64,000 bases of DNA from Clostridium sp. MB40-C1 (GCF_030913655.1 NZ_CP133189.1:3524001-3588000); one strand, 5' to 3'; counted from the first letter of the stretch, positions 17,516 to 26,800 are shown. Notes: a model not told the origin generated them from the letters alone. Translations and numbers: made by a program.

Positions 17516-18010
17516 TTGAAAGAAATTAAATGCTGTTGTAGTTCAAATCTAAAAGATGAAAGGCTAGAAAAAGTGCAAGAAACAATTGAAGAGCATAAGG
17601 AGGTAAAAGGAGCATTAATACCAGTATTGCATGAAGTACAAAAAATTTATGGATATCTTCCTGAAGAGGCTCTCCATCTAGTGTGTAAAGGATTACAAGT
17701 TTCTATGTCTGAAATATATGGTGTTGCTACTTTTTATTCTTTATTTACATTAGAATCAAAAGGAAAGCATATTATAAAGGTTTGTATGGGAACGGCTTGT
17801 TATGTAAAAGGGTCACAAAGTGTTATGGAAAAACTAAATTCAGTTTTAGGAGTTCAAGTTGGAAAAACAACAAAGGATGGCAAGTTTACTCTAGAGGCAG
17901 CTAGATGTCTTGGAAGCTGTGGACTTGCTCCTGTTATGATGATAGATGATAGAGTTTATGGAAAAGTAACTCCAGACGATGTAGTTAGAATACTGGAGGA
18001 ATATAAATAG
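17516..18010 (+). CDS. hndA: NADH-dependent [FeFe] hydrogenase, NuoE-like [2Fe-2S] subunit (HndA)
   Basis: 164 residues, complex I 24-kDa (NuoE) family. The four [2Fe-2S] cysteines are in CMGTACYVKGS and CLGSCGLAP. A TTG start at 17516 is chosen because CAGGGGGTT ends 6-8 nt before it and no ATG lies nearby. A Cys-rich stretch at the extreme N-terminus (KCCCSSN) is unusual for the family. It is the first gene of a four-gene operon (gaps of 12, 14 and 21 bp) that builds a multimeric cytoplasmic hydrogenase of the HndABCD/HydABC type. Such complexes couple NAD(P)H and often ferredoxin to H2. Confidence 0.93.
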   Translation: MKEIKCCCSSNLKDERLEKVQETIEEHKEVKGALIPVLHEVQKIYGYLPEEALHLVCKGLQVSMSEIYGVATFYSLFTLESKGKHIIKVCMGTACYVKGSQSVMEKLNSVLGVQVGKTTKDGKFTLEAARCLGSCGLAPVMMIDDRVYGKVTPDDVVRILEEYK

Positions 18011-18022
18011 GGGGATAGAAGT

Positions 18023-18433
18023 ATGAAAAATTTGACTATAGAAGATATAGAAAAAATAAGAATTCAAAATTTGGAAAAAGTAAATCAAGGGTCTGATAGA
18101 AAAAATATAAGAATCTCAGTAGGAATGGGGACTTGTGGTATAGCAGCTGGTGCGGGGCCAGTTTATAAGGTTATTTATGAAGAAATTAAAAACTTAGGGT
18201 TAGAAGAAGAAATTGCTTTAGAAAAAGTTGGATGTATAGGTGCCTGTAGGTTAGAGCCAATTATAGAAGTTATGATACCAGGGGAAGAAAAAGTAACTTA
18301 TGTAAAGGTAACGCCCAATAAAGCAAGAAAAATAATTAAAGATCATGTGGTTGGGGGAAAAGCTGTAAAAGAGTTTACTATACACCTTATTGAAAATACA
18401 ATTCTTAACGATTTTACAATTATAAGTGATTGA
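18023..18433 (+). CDS. hndB: [2Fe-2S] thioredoxin-like ferredoxin subunit (HndB)
   Basis: 136 residues, thioredoxin-like [2Fe-2S] ferredoxin. MGTCGIAAGA carries the first Cys and EKVGCIGACRLEP the next pair. VTPNKARKIIKDHVVGGKAV is the typical end of the domain. It lies 12 bp after hndA. SD GGGGGAT precedes the ATG. Its role in the complex is electron transfer between the NuoE/NuoF-like part and the H-cluster subunit. The fourth cysteine is less obvious than in HndA, so the cluster ligation should be checked. Confidence 0.88.
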   Translation: MKNLTIEDIEKIRIQNLEKVNQGSDRKNIRISVGMGTCGIAAGAGPVYKVIYEEIKNLGLEEEIALEKVGCIGACRLEPIIEVMIPGEEKVTYVKVTPNKARKIIKDHVVGGKAVKEFTIHLIENTILNDFTIISD

Positions 18434-18447
18434 TTGGGGGGAAAGTT

Positions 18448-20241
18448 ATGGAGTTTTATGCTTTGCAAGTTCTTATATGTGGAGGAGAAGGATGTAATTT
18501 AGCAGATTCTAAGAAAATAAGTAATTTGCTTAAATTAGAGTTGAAGCAATGTGGTTTGGATAAAGAGGTAGAAGTTATAAAAACAGCATGTCTTGGGTTC
18601 TGTAATTTGGGACCAGTTATGATTGTTTATCCAGAAGGAATTGTATATTCTAATATAAAACCATCAGATATTCACGAAATAGTACAAGAACATTTTATAA
18701 ATGGAAGAGTTGTAAAAAGGCTTTGTTATACTCTCAAACTAGGTGATGGAAGAATTAAAAATTTACAAAGTATAGATATGTTCAAAAAACAAGAAAGAAT
18801 TGTACTTAGAAATTGTGGAATTATAAATCCTGAAAAAATTGATGAATATATTGCTAGGGATGGGTATAAAGGTTTAGGAGAAGTACTAACTAAGATGTCA
18901 CCAGAAGAAGTTATAGATGTAATCAGTGAGTCTGGACTAAGAGGTAGAGGGGGAGGGGGATTCCCTACAGGTAAAAAATGGAGTTTTGCAGCTGCTCAGA
19001 AAAATGAACAAAAATATATAATATGTAATGCGGATGAAGGAGACCCAGGTGCTTTTATGGATCGTTCTGTTTTGGAAGGGGATCCTCACACTATTCTAGA
19101 AGCTATGACAATTGGAGGATATGCTATAGGAGCAAATAAGGGATTTATATATGTGAGAGCAGAGTACCCACTAGCTGTAGAAAGACTAAAAATAGCTATA
19201 AGACAAGCAAAGGAATATGGATTGCTTGGTAATGATATATTAGGAACTGGCTTTAAATTTGATATAGAAATTAGGCTTGGGGCAGGGGCTTTTGTTTGTG
19301 GAGAAGAAACTGCTTTAATTAAATCCATAGAAGGCAAGAGGGGAATGCCTGTTACAAAGCCTCCTTTCCCAGCTGTAAGTGGGCTTTGGGGTAAACCTAC
19401 TGTAATAAATAATGTAGAAACATATGCAAATATATGTCCAATTATATTAAAAGGATCCAAGTGGTTTAGATCAATAGGAACAGAAAAAAGTCCTGGAACT
19501 AAAGTATTTGCTTTAGGTGGAAAAATTAGAAATACAGGTTTAGTGGAAATTCCTATGGGAACTACACTAAGAGATGTAATTTTTAATATAGGTGGCGGAA
19601 TTCCAAACAATAAGCATTTTAAGGCTGTACAAACAGGGGGGCCATCGGGAGGATGTATTCCAGCAAGGTATATCAACATTCCAATTGAATATGATACTTT
19701 AATTGAACTTGGTTCAATGATGGGATCAGGTGGAATGATTGTAATGGATGAAGACAATTGTATGGTTGATGTAGCAAGGTTCTTTTTAGATTTTACAAAA
19801 GACGAATCTTGTGGAAAATGTACTCCATGTAGAATAGGAACTAAAAGGCTATTAGAAATACTTGAAATAATAACAAATGGAGAGGGTTCTTTAAATGATG
19901 TTGAAAAACTTGAAAAATTAGGTTATGAAATTAAAAATACTGCACTTTGTGGATTAGGTCAAACAGCACCGAATCCTATATTATCTACTTTAAGGTATTT
20001 TAAAGATGAGTATATTTCTCATGTAGTTGACAAAAAATGTCCGGCAAAAGCCTGTAAGAGTCTTGTAAAATATCGTATAAATGCTGATGTTTGCAAGAGA
20101 TGTGGTATGTGCGCTAAAAATTGTCCTAGTGGAGCAATCATAGGTAGAAAAGGAGAAGCATATAAGATTGACAAAGATAAATGTATAAAATGTGGTTCTT
20201 GTATGCATGACTGTTTATTTAATGCAATAGTCAAAGAATAA
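18448..20241 (+). CDS. hndC: NuoF-like flavoprotein subunit of the [FeFe] hydrogenase (HndC)
   Basis: 597 residues from the ATG at 18448 (GGGGGGAAAG upstream; an in-frame TTG at 18430 lies before that site). The N-terminal thioredoxin-like [2Fe-2S] domain has CGGEGCNLAD and CLGFCNLGP. The NuoF core has the FMN/NADH region RGRGGGGFPTGKKW, the SLBB part and the [4Fe-4S] motif ESCGKCTPCRIGT. A C-terminal 2x[4Fe-4S] ferredoxin domain has CKRCGMCAKNCPSG and CIKCGSCMHDC. This is the full HndC/HydB layout of electron-bifurcating or NAD(P)-reducing hydrogenases and the site of NAD(P)H oxidation. Confidence 0.95.
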   Translation: MEFYALQVLICGGEGCNLADSKKISNLLKLELKQCGLDKEVEVIKTACLGFCNLGPVMIVYPEGIVYSNIKPSDIHEIVQEHFINGRVVKRLCYTLKLGDGRIKNLQSIDMFKKQERIVLRNCGIINPEKIDEYIARDGYKGLGEVLTKMSPEEVIDVISESGLRGRGGGGFPTGKKWSFAAAQKNEQKYIICNADEGDPGAFMDRSVLEGDPHTILEAMTIGGYAIGANKGFIYVRAEYPLAVERLKIAIRQAKEYGLLGNDILGTGFKFDIEIRLGAGAFVCGEETALIKSIEGKRGMPVTKPPFPAVSGLWGKPTVINNVETYANICPIILKGSKWFRSIGTEKSPGTKVFALGGKIRNTGLVEIPMGTTLRDVIFNIGGGIPNNKHFKAVQTGGPSGGCIPARYINIPIEYDTLIELGSMMGSGGMIVMDEDNCMVDVARFFLDFTKDESCGKCTPCRIGTKRLLEILEIITNGEGSLNDVEKLEKLGYEIKNTALCGLGQTAPNPILSTLRYFKDEYISHVVDKKCPAKACKSLVKYRINADVCKRCGMCAKNCPSGAIIGRKGEAYKIDKDKCIKCGSCMHDCLFNAIVKE

Positions 20242-20262
20242 TTGAATTGAGAGGTGAGAATC

Positions 20263-21999
20263 ATGGGAAAAGTTAATTTAACTATAGATGGAGTAAAAGT
20301 AGAAATTGATGAGGGAAAGACTGTTTTAGAAGCGGCAAGAAATATAGGAATCGATATACCTACATTATGTTTTTTAAAAGATATAAATGAAATTTCAAGT
20401 TGTAGAGTATGCCTTGTAGAAATTGGTCCTAAGTTGTTACCTTCATGTACTGTTAAGGCAGAAGAAGGTATGGTTGTAAGAACTAATACTCCAAAAGTTA
20501 GAAGTGCTAGAAAGACGGTTGTTCAACTATTGTTATCAAATCATAAGAGAGAATGTACTACTTGTTCAAGAAATGGAAATTGTGAACTTAGAAAATTAGC
20601 AGAAGATTTAAATATAGGTGATATTGAGTATGAAGGAGATAAAACAAAAAGTTTTGTAGATATATCTTCACATTCTCTTATAAGAGATCCAGAAAAGTGC
20701 ATTTTGTGCGAAAGATGTATAAGCATATGTAGTAATATACAGACTGTAGGGGCAATTAATTTTTCAGGTAGAGGATTTGATACTAAGGTTGCACCTGCGT
20801 ATGATAAACCTTTAGGAGAAAGCACTTGTATTAATTGTGGACAATGTGTAGTAGGTTGCCCAACAGGGGCATTAACAGAAAAAGAAAATATAGATCAGGT
20901 ATGGAGTGAATTAGCTGACTCTGATAAGTTTGTAGTAGTTCAAACAGCACCAGCTATAAGGGTTGCCTTAGGAGAAGAATTTGGACTTCCTATTGGTGAA
21001 AGGGTAAGTGGTAAAATGGTAGCTGCCCTAAGAAGAATAGGATTTGATAAAGTTTTTGACACTAATTTTGCAGCCGATTTAACAATTATGGAGGAAGGTA
21101 CAGAATTATTAAAAAGGCTAGAAACAGGAAAAAATCTACCACTTATGACTTCATGCTGTCCGGGATGGGTTAAATTTGTTGAACACAATTTTCATGATAT
21201 GATACCTAATCTTTCTACATGTAAGTCTCCACATGAAATGGAAGGAGCTATAATAAAAACTTATTTTTCAGAAAAGTATAATATAGATTCACATAAAATA
21301 ATAGTTGTATCTATAATGCCATGTATTGGTAAAAAATTTGAAAATGATAGGGATGAGTTATGTAGTAATGGGTTAAAAGACGTAGACTATGTTTTGACTA
21401 CAAGAGAATTAGCAAAAATGATAAAACAATCATCTATAGATTTTATTAATTTAAAAGAAGAAGAATTTGATAATCCATTTGGAGTTGGTACAGGAGCAGG
21501 AGCTATATTTGGTGCAACAGGTGGAGTTGCGGAAGCTGCCCTTAGGACTATATTTGAAATCACATCAGGGAAAGAAATTGATAATATAGAGTTTAATGAA
21601 GTAAGAGGAGTTGAAGGAATAAAAGAAGCTAAGATAACTTTGCCAAATGGAAAAGATATTAGTACAGCAGTTATAAATGGACTTTCTAATGCAAGAAAAA
21701 TAATGAATATGATTAAAAAAAGTAAAAAGCAATATGATTTTATAGAAGTTATGGCATGTCCTGGTGGATGTGTAACTGGAGGAGGACAGCCTATAGTAAG
21801 TTCTAGAATTAGAGAAAAAGCAGATGTAAGAGATATAAGAGCAAAAGCTATTTATGAAGAAGATAGAAATCTTCCTATCAGAAAGTCTCATAAAAATCCT
21901 TATGTAAATCAACTTTATAAGGACTATTTAGGTGAACCTAATAGTCATAAGGCACATGAAATACTTCATACTACTTATGTAAAGAGAAGTATGTTTTAA
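20263..21999 (+). CDS. hndD: [FeFe] hydrogenase catalytic subunit (HndD / HydA type)
   Basis: 578 residues from the ATG at 20263 (GAGAGGTGA upstream). In order: an N-terminal plant-type [2Fe-2S] domain (SSCRVCLVEI), an HxxxC-type [4Fe-4S] motif (HKRECTTCSRNGNCEL) and two [4Fe-4S] clusters (CILCERCISIC, CINCGQCVVGC). The H-cluster domain has all three signatures, TSCCPGWV, MPCIGKKFE and MACPGGCVTGGGQP. The C-terminal small-subunit-like tail is fused on. All H-cluster cysteines are present. Cytoplasmic, no Tat signal. The HydEFG maturases are not in this window. I see no clear terminator, only an imperfect hairpin near 22040-22095. Confidence 0.97.
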   Translation: MGKVNLTIDGVKVEIDEGKTVLEAARNIGIDIPTLCFLKDINEISSCRVCLVEIGPKLLPSCTVKAEEGMVVRTNTPKVRSARKTVVQLLLSNHKRECTTCSRNGNCELRKLAEDLNIGDIEYEGDKTKSFVDISSHSLIRDPEKCILCERCISICSNIQTVGAINFSGRGFDTKVAPAYDKPLGESTCINCGQCVVGCPTGALTEKENIDQVWSELADSDKFVVVQTAPAIRVALGEEFGLPIGERVSGKMVAALRRIGFDKVFDTNFAADLTIMEEGTELLKRLETGKNLPLMTSCCPGWVKFVEHNFHDMIPNLSTCKSPHEMEGAIIKTYFSEKYNIDSHKIIVVSIMPCIGKKFENDRDELCSNGLKDVDYVLTTRELAKMIKQSSIDFINLKEEEFDNPFGVGTGAGAIFGATGGVAEAALRTIFEITSGKEIDNIEFNEVRGVEGIKEAKITLPNGKDISTAVINGLSNARKIMNMIKKSKKQYDFIEVMACPGGCVTGGGQPIVSSRIREKADVRDIRAKAIYEEDRNLPIRKSHKNPYVNQLYKDYLGEPNSHKAHEILHTTYVKRSMF

Positions 22000-22254
22000 T
22001 ACAATTTTAATTATGTGGAATTATCTAGGTTAGGATAGTAAGATAAAGGGTTCCAAGTTTTAGACTAAGTTAAAATTTGAAACCCTATCTGTACTAATTT
22101 TACCTTGGTTTAGGCTGATTAAGGATACATAGTAATTAGTAAAGTGGAATAGTGTAGCTTGTCAATATATAATATGATAAATGTGACTTTTAGGTTCTAA
22201 TTTAATAATCTAAACTATAAAATAGAGTAGTAACTATTTAAAGTGGAGGTAAAT

Positions 22255-23115
22255 ATGGAAGATAATGAAGCAATTATACCTTTATATTTAAATAATGATA
22301 TGATAAATAATCTTTATACAATAATTATACATAAGTTTACAGAAATAAAAGCAACAACTTCAAAAAGTCAGCAAGTTATAAAAATTAGTACTCCATTGAG
22401 TAATGTTACATGCGGAGATTATATTCAAGGGAATTTTTCTATGGATCTTCTTAATGAGTTTTCAAAAGAGCAGGTGAAAATTTCTCAAAGAGTGCTAATT
22501 TTATTAGAACTTAGAGATTTATTGGCGGAGAATAATTTATTAAAGTATATAGAAGATGAGAATTCCTTAGTCAGTGTACAAGAAAAAGAATTCGTAGAGT
22601 TTAAATGTAATTTGAGAAAAAATCCATTAATTCAATATATAGAAGATATAACAAATGCTTTAGAAGCAGAACTTATTTTAAGTCCATTGGATGAAAGTGA
22701 TGAACATAAGAGCAAAAACCAGTGTAAAAAACAGATTTTGGAGTTTTTGAAAAAAAGTATGGATGAATATAGAAGCTCAAAATGTTTCAGTTTCATAGGA
22801 GAGAGTATTTATAATGCTAGTGCAAGAGCTATAGTGCCTTTAGAATTAAAATTTTTAGAGGATCATATCGACTACATGAATAATGCTCAGGTTACTATTT
22901 TGGGAAAAGTTACAAGTAAGAATTCTGCTAAAAGAAATATCATGGGTAATGGAATAGGTAGTGGGAGTTGTTTTGATTATTTAGATGAAGAGTATCTTAT
23001 TAATTTAAGAGATGAACTTTTGATAAAGCCTTCAATTGTTAAGGAAAAAGGATATCAACTAAGGGGCAGTAATTCTAATTTTGTGGAAATAATACCTATA
23101 GCTATGTACATCTAA
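22255..23115 (+). CDS. Unknown 286-residue protein
   Basis: The in-frame GTG at 22243 overlaps the ribosome site AGTGGAGG, so the ATG at 22255 is the likely start. It is a soluble protein without signal peptide or membrane helices. It starts with IIPLYLNNDMINNLYTIII and has alternating acidic and helical stretches. The C-terminal half (LKFLEDHIDYMNNAQVTILGKV) suggests a beta-rich domain. It may belong to the DUF6414-like group of Firmicutes proteins, which share the 'YLN...I.NLY' opening, but I hold that weakly. It is monocistronic and converges on the lactate/Etf operon, with a shared terminator. Confidence 0.75.
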   Translation: MEDNEAIIPLYLNNDMINNLYTIIIHKFTEIKATTSKSQQVIKISTPLSNVTCGDYIQGNFSMDLLNEFSKEQVKISQRVLILLELRDLLAENNLLKYIEDENSLVSVQEKEFVEFKCNLRKNPLIQYIEDITNALEAELILSPLDESDEHKSKNQCKKQILEFLKKSMDEYRSSKCFSFIGESIYNASARAIVPLELKFLEDHIDYMNNAQVTILGKVTSKNSAKRNIMGNGIGSGSCFDYLDEEYLINLRDELLIKPSIVKEKGYQLRGSNSNFVEIIPIAMYI

Positions 23116-23161
23116 TTTTATATAATACTCATATAATTATAGAGATATTTTTAATCATATA

Positions 23162-23220
23162 AAAGAGGATTCTTGACTTGAATCTGGGTTTTATTTAATT
23201 TGAAGTCAAGAGTCCTCTTT
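23162..23220. terminator. Bidirectional terminator between the unknown gene and etfA
   Basis: An 18-bp stem (23162-23179 with 23203-23220, one G-U pair) is flanked by ATTTTATC on the plus side and by TTTTATATG on the minus side. It serves both convergent units. Confidence 0.85.
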
Positions 23221-23223
23221 ATT

Positions 23224-24414
23224 TTATCTTATCTTTTCTTTGAATTTTTTTATTAAGGCAGGGATAACAGTCTCTATATCTCCAACGATACCAAAGTTAG
23301 CAACTTTAAATATAGGAGCATCAGGGTCTTTGTTAATTGCAATTATTATATCAGAAGATGTTATCCCTGCTGTATGTTGAATAGCTCCCGAAATACCACA
23401 GGCAAAATAGAACTTAGGTGCAACAGTTTTACCAGTTTGTCCGATTTGGTGTTTATAATCAATTAAGCCTTCGTCAACTAACGCACGAGAAGCTCCTATT
23501 TTAGCTCTAAGTACTTGAGCTAGATCTTCTATAAGTTTCATATTTTTAGCTTCTCCAATGCCTCTTCCAGCAGCTACTATTATTTCCGCCTCTTCTAAAT
23601 TAAAGTCTTCTTTCTCGAATTCACAAAAGTTCACTACTTTAGTTTGAGTGTGAGTTGGCATAGTTACTTTTGGAGTGATTACTTTACCTTCTCTTGAGTA
23701 ATCTGGAGCAATAGCTTTCATAACTTTTGGACGTACTGTTGCCATTTGTGGACGATGATTTGGACATATAATTGTAGCCATTAGATTTCCGCCAAAAGCT
23801 GGTCTTGTCTGCATAAGAATTTTTTTATCAGGGTCTATTTCAAGTATAGTGCAGTCGGCAGTAAGGCCTGTGTTAAGTTTTGAAGCTAATCTAGGAGCAA
23901 GTGAACGACCATTAGGAGTAGCTCCAAATAGCACTATATCCGGTTTGTGTTGACTTATGATTTCGAAGACTAAGCTACTATAAGTTTCATCATTATAGGA
24001 GATTAGAGATAAGTTTTCTATACAATAGACATAGTCAGCACCATAGGCTATAAGTTCTTTTGTATTTTCTTTAAGGTTATTGCCAAGCAATATTGCTGAA
24101 ACGTTTGTATTTAATTGTTTTGCAAGTTTAGTAGCTTCCCCAAGTAGTTCGAATACTACAGGCTCTATTTTATTATTTAACTGTTCTGCAAAAACAAAAA
24201 TACCATTATATTCAGAAGTATCTAATCTATCAATAGTTTCTTTTATAAATTCTATAGCATTTAATTTACAGGTACTTACACAAGTGCCACATAAAGTACA
24301 ATTTTCAAGAATTACAGCTTTATTATCTTTAATTTTTATAGCACCAAAAGGGCATGCATTTACGCAAAGTTTACACCCTACACATTTATCTTTTAGTACA
24401 TTTATAGTATTCAT
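23224..24414 (-). CDS. etfA: Electron transfer flavoprotein alpha subunit with N-terminal 2x[4Fe-4S] ferredoxin domain (LctC type)
   Basis: 396 residues. Residues 1-60 carry two [4Fe-4S] motifs (CVGCKLCVNACPFGA and CTLCGTCVSTCKLNA). The rest is EtfA with the FAD-binding region EAEIIVAAGRGIGEA, ...GASRALVDEG and GISGAIQHTAG. Ordinary EtfA lacks the ferredoxin domain. Its presence is typical of LctC in the confurcating lactate dehydrogenase/Etf complex of Acetobacterium and of similar CarE proteins. SD AGGGGGC is 8 nt before the ATG. It is the last gene of lctD-etfB-etfA. Confidence 0.94.
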   Translation of the reverse strand: MNTINVLKDKCVGCKLCVNACPFGAIKIKDNKAVILENCTLCGTCVSTCKLNAIEFIKETIDRLDTSEYNGIFVFAEQLNNKIEPVVFELLGEATKLAKQLNTNVSAILLGNNLKENTKELIAYGADYVYCIENLSLISYNDETYSSLVFEIISQHKPDIVLFGATPNGRSLAPRLASKLNTGLTADCTILEIDPDKKILMQTRPAFGGNLMATIICPNHRPQMATVRPKVMKAIAPDYSREGKVITPKVTMPTHTQTKVVNFCEFEKEDFNLEEAEIIVAAGRGIGEAKNMKLIEDLAQVLRAKIGASRALVDEGLIDYKHQIGQTGKTVAPKFYFACGISGAIQHTAGITSSDIIIAINKDPDAPIFKVANFGIVGDIETVIPALIKKFKEKIR

Positions 24415-24427
24415 AAATTATGCCCCC

Positions 24428-25222
24428 TTATATATCTAATGAAAATCCCAAAGAAATGAGATGTTCTACTAAACTTTCAGACTGTTCTTCTGGCGTACCT
24501 GTTAACATAGTATTCTCTATGTTATATTCAGGAACAAAGGTTTTAACAACTTGAGTTGGAGATCCGTTTAAACCAGTTAATTTTGCATCAGAATTAATAT
24601 CATCAGATGACCATATAGTAACTGAACTTTCTAGAGATTTTTTCAAGTTATTTATAGATGGTAAGCGAGGACAATTTATATCTTCTACTACAGTAATAAG
24701 CGCAGGTAGAGAAGACTCGATAGTTTCATAACCATTAGAAGTTAATCTTTCGCAATAAATAAGATTTTTTTCAATTTTCTTTATTTTAGTCACATAGGAT
24801 ATATGTGGGATTCCTAATTTTTCTGCAAGGCTTGGACCTACTTGAGCAGTATCACCATCAGTAGCTTGTTTACCACAAATTATTAAATCGTAATCTTGTA
24901 TTTTTTTTATGCCCATAGAAAGAGTATAAGCTGTTGCAAGAGAATCAGCTCCAGCAAAAGCTCGATCACTCAACAGAAATCCGTTATCTACACCTAAAGC
25001 TAGTGTTTCTTTTAATATTTCAGCTGTTTTAGGTATTCCCATACTTAAAGATGATACTTTTCCCCCAAATCTATCTTTTAGTTTAAGAGCTTCTTCAATA
25101 GCAAAAGTATCAAAAGGATTTATAATGGATTCTATACCTTCTCTAATAATTGTATTTGTTTCTTTATTCATCTTTACTTTATTAGTTCCAGGAACTTGTT
25201 TTATACAAACTATAATATTCAT
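24428..25222 (-). CDS. etfB: Electron transfer flavoprotein beta subunit (LctB type)
   Basis: 264 residues from the ATG at 25222. An in-frame GTG at 25231 lies inside the SD GGTAGGTG and is unlikely. Conserved EtfB features are NIIVCIKQVPG, NPFDTFAIEEALKLKD and the FAD/AMP-binding LIICGKQATDGDTAQVGPSLAEKLG. In bifurcating Etf proteins this subunit contributes to the bifurcating FAD site. It lies directly downstream of lctD (the lctD stop is about 10 nt before its ATG) and 13 bp before etfA. Confidence 0.93.
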   Translation of the reverse strand: MNIIVCIKQVPGTNKVKMNKETNTIIREGIESIINPFDTFAIEEALKLKDRFGGKVSSLSMGIPKTAEILKETLALGVDNGFLLSDRAFAGADSLATAYTLSMGIKKIQDYDLIICGKQATDGDTAQVGPSLAEKLGIPHISYVTKIKKIEKNLIYCERLTSNGYETIESSLPALITVVEDINCPRLPSINNLKKSLESSVTIWSSDDINSDAKLTGLNGSPTQVVKTFVPEYNIENTMLTGTPEEQSESLVEHLISLGFSLDI

Positions 25223-25231
25223 ATTTTTCAC

Positions 25232-26800
25232 CTACCATTCAAAAAGGTTTCCCATATTTAATCTGTGTTCTGGATCAAATAATTTCTTTAAAGTTTTCAT
25301 TTCCTCAATACCTTTTTTCCCAAACATTTGTTGTAAAAGATTTATTTTAAGTTTTCCTACTCCGTGTTCAGCAGAGATAGTTCCACCCATATTTATTACT
25401 TTTTCAGCCCAAGTACTATAAAGTTTTTTTCCTCTATTATATTCATCTAAATTATTTGGAAGTATGTTTACATGAATATGATTGTTTCCTATATGACCGA
25501 ACATAACATACTCAAGCTTTTCTTTTTTTAGACTTGTATTATACAATTGCATAACTTCCTCAAGTTTAGAATTAGGAACAGCCATATCTGTACCAAGTTT
25601 AGTAATACTAGGATTTGTTTTGCGTTTTTCATCTATAAGTAAATTGACAGCTTCTGGAAGGGCGTGTCTAAAGAAGTGTAACTGTTCTCTAGCACCAGGA
25701 TTAGTAGCTACCCAGGTATCTTCTTCAGATCCTCCACATCGCTTTATTACATTTCCAACATTGAAAATCATATTTCTAACTTCAGCTTCATTATCTCCGT
25801 GATATTCAATATAAATTGCTGTATTAAATTGTGGAGGCATATCTAAGAGTTTATTAAAAGCTTTATTGTTTTCTTTTTCTTTTCTTAATAAATTTAATGC
25901 TGTATCATTGAAAAACTCGATTGCAGCAGGAGAAGATTCCTTTCGTATTTTTTCAACAAATTTTAAAGCTTTATCTTCGCTAGAGAAAAAAGCTGTTAAT
26001 CCCCAAATAGATGAAGGAGATTTCAATAGTTTTATTTCAAGTTCTGTTATTATTCCAAGAGTGCCTTCACTGCTGATGAATAAGTCTAATAAATCCATGT
26101 TTTCTGCTGTATAATATCCAGAGGCATTTTTTACCCTTGGCATAGTGTAATTAGGTATATTTCCTTCGAACATTTCGCCGTGATCTGTTTTTAATGAGAA
26201 GCTTTTAAATGAAGCAGTTTTTTCACCTCTTTTAAGTGTAACAGTATTACCATCTACTAAAGCTATACGTAAAGTCTCTATGTAGTTTCTTGTAGGACCA
26301 TACTTAAATGAGCAAGCTCCTGAAGCGTTGCAAGCAGCCATACCACCTATTGAAGCTGTAGATTCTGTTGGATCAGGTGAGAAGAAATAAGAACTACTAT
26401 TTTTCAAAAGTTTTAAAGCTTCAATAGAGTCTTTAGTCCAATTTCTTGTTTCAAATTCTTTATCTTTTAATGCTTTTCGTATTTCTGTAAGTAGGACACC
26501 AGGTTGAAGCTTAAGATAGAAAGTATCATTTTTTTTATCGTAACGCATACCAGTTATTTTGTTCATTTTCATTAAGTTTAATATATGTCCTCCCTGAGGT
26601 ATTGCGCCACCGGCAATACCTGTTCGAGCACCTTGAATAGTTATTGGTATTTTATTTTCTTTTAATTCTCCTAGAATACTTATAATTTCTTCCTCAGTTT
26701 TAGGAAAAGAGATAGAGTCAGCTTTACCAATTTTGCGGGACTCATCTCTTAGATAATCTTGATGTTCTTTTTTTAGTTTTTTTATAAGAGTATCTTCCAT
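25232..26800 (-). CDS. lctD: FAD-dependent D-lactate/glycolate dehydrogenase, partner of Etf (LctD type)
   Basis: 522 residues, VAO/GlcD family. The FAD-binding_4 domain (about 35-215) has TIQGARTGIAGGAIPQGG and STASIGGMAACNASGACSFKYG. The FAD-oxidase C-terminal domain (about 260-520) ends with SAEHGVGK and FDPEHRLNMGN. Soluble, with no signal peptide. Being first in an operon with etfB and a ferredoxin-fused etfA suggests oxidation of lactate coupled to NAD reduction at the expense of reduced ferredoxin, as shown for the Acetobacterium complex. The substrate is inferred from context, and other 2-hydroxyacids are possible. The gene order D-B-C differs from the B-C-D order I recall for Acetobacterium. 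Confidence 0.88.
   Translation of the reverse strand: MEDTLIKKLKKEHQDYLRDESRKIGKADSISFPKTEEEIISILGELKENKIPITIQGARTGIAGGAIPQGGHILNLMKMNKITGMRYDKKNDTFYLKLQPGVLLTEIRKALKDKEFETRNWTKDSIEALKLLKNSSSYFFSPDPTESTASIGGMAACNASGACSFKYGPTRNYIETLRIALVDGNTVTLKRGEKTASFKSFSLKTDHGEMFEGNIPNYTMPRVKNASGYYTAENMDLLDLFISSEGTLGIITELEIKLLKSPSSIWGLTAFFSSEDKALKFVEKIRKESSPAAIEFFNDTALNLLRKEKENNKAFNKLLDMPPQFNTAIYIEYHGDNEAEVRNMIFNVGNVIKRCGGSEEDTWVATNPGAREQLHFFRHALPEAVNLLIDEKRKTNPSITKLGTDMAVPNSKLEEVMQLYNTSLKKEKLEYVMFGHIGNNHIHVNILPNNLDEYNRGKKLYSTWAEKVINMGGTISAEHGVGKLKINLLQQMFGKKGIEEMKTLKKLFDPEHRLNMGNLFEW

Noticed and set aside
18430-18447. TTG at 18430 as the start of hndC
   Set aside because: The GGGGGG ribosome site lies downstream of it and correctly spaced before the ATG at 18448.
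19086-19757. 223-codon ORF on the reverse strand inside hndC
   Set aside because: It lies wholly within the well-supported NuoF-like gene. Its sequence is a Pro/Ile/Ser-rich reverse translation with no ribosome site.
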